DNA of 64,000 nucleotides from Bacillus thermotolerans (GTDB lineage Bacteria; Bacillota; Bacilli; Bacillales; Domibacillaceae), in assembly GCF_000812025.2 (NCBI RefSeq), contig NZ_JWJE02000010.1, positions 1 through 64,000 on the forward strand, given 5' to 3'. A program made the position numbers and the translations under genes. Positions 60,733-64,000 of the stretch are shown in pieces (position 1 is the first letter of the stretch; every line of letters begins with the position of its first letter). The notes under the pieces are model-generated. The model saw only the letters and a list, made by a program, of their open reading frames with translations, had not been told where the DNA came from and searched no databases.

Positions 60733-63048
60733 ATGAGAAACATGAAAAAGTCTATTCCTGTCTTTCTTGCAGCCGGCATGCTATTTAGCAGTGCGCCGGT
60801 CATTCCGCATGCAGAGGCTAATGGACAAGCCGTAAACTTAATGGAAGAAAGCTTTGATAACGCTAGTCTTCCTGCTGGATGGAAAGTGGTTCAAGGGGAA
60901 GCCAAAGTGGAAAATGGAAAGTTGACGCTGACCTCTCCATCTACCTCTAAACCTTCCCGTGTAGTCGTGCCGCTCGCTGAAGAAACAGGCGATTATGTCA
61001 TCGAGGCGGATATGACGTTCTTATCTGCGGTTGAAGACACACGCTGGGCATCTATTATGTATCGCGTTCAAGAAGAGGACTACCCATACTACCAGTTTGC
61101 GATCCGGCGAGGCGCCACAGCCTTAAATGGCGTTGAATTCGCTATGCGCAATGAGAACAATCAATGGAATGTCCTGGAGAAAACGTTCTATTCCGAACCG
61201 TTTGAGCTGAATAAGACGTACCGCCTAAAGATAGTCGCTAAAGGAGACCGCGTACAACAGTACATAAATGGGCAGCTTGTGATTGACACAGATGCAGCTA
61301 ATGCCTTATCAGGAGGCGCTATCGGCTTCCAGGCATCCGGAACGACCGTGCAATTCGATAACGTGCGAGTCCAAGCGCAAGAAGCGGCACTCCCGCCTCT
61401 AACAGAATCAGGTGCCTTTCTGCCTAAGGAAGCAGAAACCAACATCCTAAATGCGCCAACGATTCTATCATCGAATGCCTCTCTTCAGGCAGTTGAGCAG
61501 TTAGCGGGCACAGGTGTCTCTTCCATGATTCTTAAAACAGACCGCTCTTTGCATGTAAACGGCACACCGCTAAAAGACATGCTTGATCAGATGAAAGGAA
61601 AAATGATTCCTGTGATTCAGCTTGAGGACGAGCGAACTGTTACACCGCTTGTAAACCTGTTAAAGGAGCAGGCTATTCAAGACGTCCATATTTTATCGAC
61701 AAAGCCTGAACTTGTACGTCTTGTAAAAGAAGAATACCCGACGGCTAGAGGGGCTGTTCTGTACAATCGTCAATCACTCAATAAGCATGATATTAACGAG
61801 TTCATAAGTAAACTGCATGAAAATGGCGCAAAAACAGCCGTCATTCCTAAGAAGCTGCTCTCAGCAGATCTCGTTCATACGTTCCATAGCCGGACAGTGT
61901 CCGTCTGGGGGATTGGCGGTTCGAATGAAGAGGAAGCACATGATCTGATTCACACAGGGGTAGACGGCATTATTACCGATCATACCGACTCCGTGCTGAC
62001 AGCCTTCAGCCGCTATCCTGAAAATACACTTGTACAACGGCCGATTGTAGCTGCCCACCGCGGGATTCCTTCACTGGCACCGGAAAATACGATGGCTGGC
62101 TACCGCCTAGCCTACGAAATGGGCGCTGATCTTATTGAAACCGACCTTCAAATCACTAAAGACGGCCAGCTGGTTGTCATGCATGACAGTACGGTTGACC
62201 GTACAACGAACGGAACGGGAAAAGTATCCGATTTGACCTTTGAAGAAGTTCGCCAGCTGGATGCAGGCATTACATTCAGCCCTGAATTTGCCGGTGAGAA
62301 AGTGCCATCCTTCCGGGAATTTCTGCAGGAGTTCAAGGGAAAAGATGTCATTCTTCTCGTTGAAATGAAAGCAGCAGGCATTGCAGATCAAGTCATGAAG
62401 GAAATCGAAGAAGAAGGTATGTCCGACCAAGTAGTGGTCCAAAGCTTTGATTTAGGAAATGTAAAGGATTCTCGGAAACTAAAGCCTGAAATGGCTGCCG
62501 GTTATTTATATTCAGCAGCTGTATCCGCCACGGAGGAAGCCCGCATAAAGGATGCGAGGCAAATGATGAACTATGCCTCATCCATGAATGTGACATTAAA
62601 TTCAAGCTATGGCAGCCTCTCTGAAGAATTTATTACGTATATGAAGCAACGTGGGATGACGAGCCTGCACTGGACATTCCGCGATGAACAAGCCTTGGAA
62701 GAAAAATTAAAGGAAGGGCTCATTGGTCCGATTACTGATTACACACAATGGTTAGAAGCAGCCCCTGTTCGGCTGGAAACACCGATTAAGAAACGAAACT
62801 TAAAAGTTGGGGCTGAAGCGACCATTCAGGCAAAAGCATTTGTTCATTACCGCACTGATAAAAAACAAAACATCGAAACGAGCTTATTCGCTTCTGATGA
62901 AAATGGAAATATCGTCTCGATTGAAGGAAATACAATTAAGGCATTGTCATCTGGCAAAACATTTGTCTTCGTTGAACACAAATTTAATATGCTTGGAGAA
63001 GAATGGCGACTCGTATCGAAACCAATCGAAGTCAATGTATCCCAGTAA
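60733..63048 (+). CDS. Secreted glycerophosphodiester phosphodiesterase with N-terminal lectin-like domain
   Basis: 771 residues. Signal peptide (about 1-29, ending HAEA). A concanavalin/LamG-like jelly roll (about 35-205) has VEDTRWASIMYRVQEED and AIGFQASGTTVQFDNVRV. A degenerate GDPD-like barrel (about 230-430) ends in VDGIITDHTD. The catalytic GDPD domain has His442 in AAHRGIPSLAPENT, Glu469 and Asp471 in IETDLQ, and His484 in VVMHDSTVDRTTNGTG. A small C-terminal Ig-like part follows. It should hydrolyse glycerophosphodiesters or teichoic-acid-derived products outside the cell. ATG 60733 has AGGGGG upstream; the longer frame to 60583 is non-homologous. Confidence 0.9.
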   Translation: MRNMKKSIPVFLAAGMLFSSAPVIPHAEANGQAVNLMEESFDNASLPAGWKVVQGEAKVENGKLTLTSPSTSKPSRVVVPLAEETGDYVIEADMTFLSAVEDTRWASIMYRVQEEDYPYYQFAIRRGATALNGVEFAMRNENNQWNVLEKTFYSEPFELNKTYRLKIVAKGDRVQQYINGQLVIDTDAANALSGGAIGFQASGTTVQFDNVRVQAQEAALPPLTESGAFLPKEAETNILNAPTILSSNASLQAVEQLAGTGVSSMILKTDRSLHVNGTPLKDMLDQMKGKMIPVIQLEDERTVTPLVNLLKEQAIQDVHILSTKPELVRLVKEEYPTARGAVLYNRQSLNKHDINEFISKLHENGAKTAVIPKKLLSADLVHTFHSRTVSVWGIGGSNEEEAHDLIHTGVDGIITDHTDSVLTAFSRYPENTLVQRPIVAAHRGIPSLAPENTMAGYRLAYEMGADLIETDLQITKDGQLVVMHDSTVDRTTNGTGKVSDLTFEEVRQLDAGITFSPEFAGEKVPSFREFLQEFKGKDVILLVEMKAAGIADQVMKEIEEEGMSDQVVVQSFDLGNVKDSRKLKPEMAAGYLYSAAVSATEEARIKDARQMMNYASSMNVTLNSSYGSLSEEFITYMKQRGMTSLHWTFRDEQALEEKLKEGLIGPITDYTQWLEAAPVRLETPIKKRNLKVGAEATIQAKAFVHYRTDKKQNIETSLFASDENGNIVSIEGNTIKALSSGKTFVFVEHKFNMLGEEWRLVSKPIEVNVSQ

Positions 63049-63051
63049 ATG

Positions 63052-63088
63052 AAAAAAGAGCGACTTGTGTATAAGTCGCTCTTTTTTT
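63052..63088 (+). terminator. Terminator of the glycerophosphodiesterase gene
   Basis: AAAAAAGAGCGACTT pairs with AAGTCGCTCTTTTTT around GTGTAT. The loop and flank include TGTGTATAA, a DnaA box on the minus strand. Confidence 0.9.
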
Positions 63089-63154
63089 CGTTATTCAGAT
63101 GTGGATAACTAATTTTTTAGAAAGTTATTCACAAACTTATACCAATTATCCACA
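63066..63154. promoter_or_regulatory. Cluster of four DnaA boxes
   Basis: TGTGTATAA (63066-63074) and TGTGGATAA (63100-63108) are minus-strand boxes. TTATTCACA (63125-63133) and TTATCCACA (63146-63154) are plus-strand. All four fit TTATNCACA within 89 bp, and the walRK neighbourhood lies near oriC in Bacillus. Confidence 0.7.
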
Positions 63155-63170
63155 TATTGGGCTTCGAATA

Positions 63171-63320
63171 TTAGTTCGCTACTACATATTCGGCCTTGTT
63201 TTGACAATATTCGCATGTTGCTTGTTCTGACTCAAGCTTTTCGATTTTTGGGGCTGTTTCATACTCGTCTACTACAATATCAAGAGCCAGCTCTACATGT
63301 TCCTGACAGCAATGAATCAT
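63171..63320 (-). CDS. CxxH/CxxC small zinc-ribbon-like protein
   Basis: 49 residues, not visible in longer-ORF surveys. It begins MIHCCQEHVELALD, giving a CxxH pair, and has CEYCQNKAEYVVAN near the end, giving CxxC. This is the BA_5709-type CxxH/CxxC family, found beside rlmH in Bacillus. Zinc binding is probable; role unknown. AAAGGAGG lies 8 nt before ATG 63320. It follows the htrC-like gene on the same strand. Confidence 0.85.
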   Translation of the reverse strand: MIHCCQEHVELALDIVVDEYETAPKIEKLESEQATCEYCQNKAEYVVAN

Positions 63321-63356
63321 CGTCCTTCCCTCCTTTACCTCTTATATCTCACGAAA

Positions 63357-63396
63357 AGACGCAGAAAAGCTTATGTTGCTTTCCTGCGTTTTTTTA
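63357..63396. terminator. Terminator between htrC-like and CxxH/CxxC genes
   Basis: ACGCAGAAAAGC (63359-63370) pairs with GCTTTCCTGCGT (63378-63389) with one mismatch. Seven T residues lie on the plus side and CTTTTC on the minus side. Confidence 0.7.
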
Positions 63397-63409
63397 TCCA
63401 GTGAGCTTG

Positions 63410-64000
63410 CTAAAGGGTTTCTTCCGACGTAAGAGTCATTGTAGCGGTTTGCTGTTCTCCGTTACGATAGAAGGTAACCTCCATACTGTCGCCAACTTTT
63501 TTCTCATTATACATGTACTTGCGAAGCTCTAAAATATCTGTAATCTCTTGGTCATCGAGCTTTGTAATAACGTCTAGCTCCTGCAATCCTGCTTCAGCAG
63601 CTGGTGTATTCGGGAAGACTTGTACCACCATCGCTCCATTTGTTACATTCTTTGGCAGCTTGAGCGTTTGCTGCTGGTGATAGCCCGGAATTTCGTTCAC
63701 ATTTCTTAAGGTCACGCCCATAGCCGGACGCTCCACTTGGCCAGTTTTTTCGAGACTGTCAATAATCGGCTGAGCAAAGTTTATTGGAATCGATAAACCA
63801 ATTCCTTCCACTGCTGCTTCAGCAATCTTCATTGAGTTAATTCCGATTACCTGGCCGGCAATGTTAACTAGTGCCCCGCCACTGTTTCCTGGATTGATAG
63901 CAGCGTCTGTCTGTAATACTTCTGCTTGCCAGTCCACGATATTGTCACCGTTAATATCTACCGGGATGGTTCTCTCCAACCCGGAGATCACTCCCTGTGT
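63410..64000 (-). CDS. htrC: HtrA/HtrC-like serine protease, C-terminal part (cut by window end)
   Basis: The window holds the last 196 residues; the N-terminal membrane anchor and the catalytic His and Asp lie beyond 64000. The catalytic Ser is in [27 protein letters not shown] domain follows, from [16 protein letters not shown] to the C-terminus, with [21 protein letters not shown]. Position next to the CxxH/CxxC gene and rlmH supports HtrC (YyxA), the protease at the end of walRK-yycHI-walJ in Bacillus, over HtrA or HtrB. It degrades or refolds damaged envelope proteins. Confidence 0.88.
   Translation of the reverse strand, partial: TQGVISGLERTIPVDINGDNIVDWQAEVLQTDAAINPGNSGGALVNIAGQVIGINSMKIAEAAVEGIGLSIPINFAQPIIDSLEKTGQVERPAMGVTLRNVNEIPGYHQQQTLKLPKNVTNGAMVVQVFPNTPAAEAGLQELDVITKLDDQEITDILELRKYMYNEKKVGDSMEVTFYRNGEQQTATMTLTSEETL

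Noticed and set aside
1-64000. tRNA, rRNA, CRISPR array, riboswitch or prophage
   Set aside because: Looked for conserved tRNA ends, regular spaced repeats, known riboswitch cores and phage gene clusters by eye; none convincing. A tRNAscan-SE, Infernal and CRISPR finder run would settle it.

Overview
The window reads as chromosomal DNA from a Bacillaceae-type, probably spore-forming Firmicute. Evidence: moderate-to-low GC, strong AGGAGG-type ribosome binding sites, and homologues of Bacillus genes (yeeI/yebC2, yjlB, ypfJ, ycgT, yfiBC, ywcBA, mqo, rlmH, a CxxH/CxxC protein, and an HtrC-like protease of the walRK region). Recognisable Spo0A, PhoP, Fur, sigma-54 and DnaA sites are also present. 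Species cannot be named from sequence alone. No rRNA, tRNA, CRISPR array or intact transposon was seen. The right end (HtrC-like protease, CxxH/CxxC protein, rlmH) matches the walRK side of oriC in Bacillus, and DnaA boxes cluster there.

Layout. 1-3.5 kb: metallophosphoesterase remnant, luciferase-like monooxygenase, and a sigma-54 activator. 3.6-6.4 kb: iron alcohol dehydrogenase plus an NCS2-type permease behind a clear -24/-12 promoter. 6.4-11 kb: BCCT transporter, small proteins, yebC2, cupin and zinc metallopeptidase. 11.1-19.4 kb: a second sigma-54 unit made of activator, PxpB-like, PxpC-like, HyuA-like and HyuB-like genes, with its own -24/-12 promoter. 19.6-26 kb: FAD oxidoreductase, then Fur-type iron uptake (YcgT-like reductase divergent from a siderophore ABC importer). 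26-30 kb: methyltransferase, MsrAB, aldehyde dehydrogenase, and a VOC gene broken by a TGA codon. 30-34.8 kb: polyphosphate metabolism (ppx, ppk with a five-repeat PhoP box) and an HprK-like gene. 35-37.5 kb: DgcN-like (DUF1611) plus PLP racemase-like pair. 37.5-42.7 kb: small proteins, second BCCT transporter, GIY-YIG protein, frameshifted DUF421 gene and GNAT.

42.7-48.5 kb holds the best candidate for an undescribed system. It has an ATP-grasp ligase-like gene, translationally coupled to a 662-residue protein, and then a 606-residue paralogue of that protein. Both large proteins carry a Gln-(5)-Cys ... His ... Asn arrangement like the papain active site, in otherwise unrecognised sequence. 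Two Spo0A-type boxes lie upstream of the first gene. I infer an amide- or peptide-forming ligase paired with cysteine hydrolase/acyltransferase enzymes, perhaps tied to stationary phase or sporulation.

48.5-53.7 kb: YfiBC-type ABC exporter with PadR regulator, and a nitroreductase. 53.8-59.3 kb: malate:quinone oxidoreductase with tandem operators, TSUP permease, an 850-bp gene-poor stretch with three orphan terminators, and a ywcBA-like symporter pair. 59.3-64 kb: a 36-residue basic protein, an IS3-like remnant, rlmH, a secreted glycerophosphodiesterase with a PhoP box, the CxxH/CxxC protein, and the HtrC-like protease cut by the window end.
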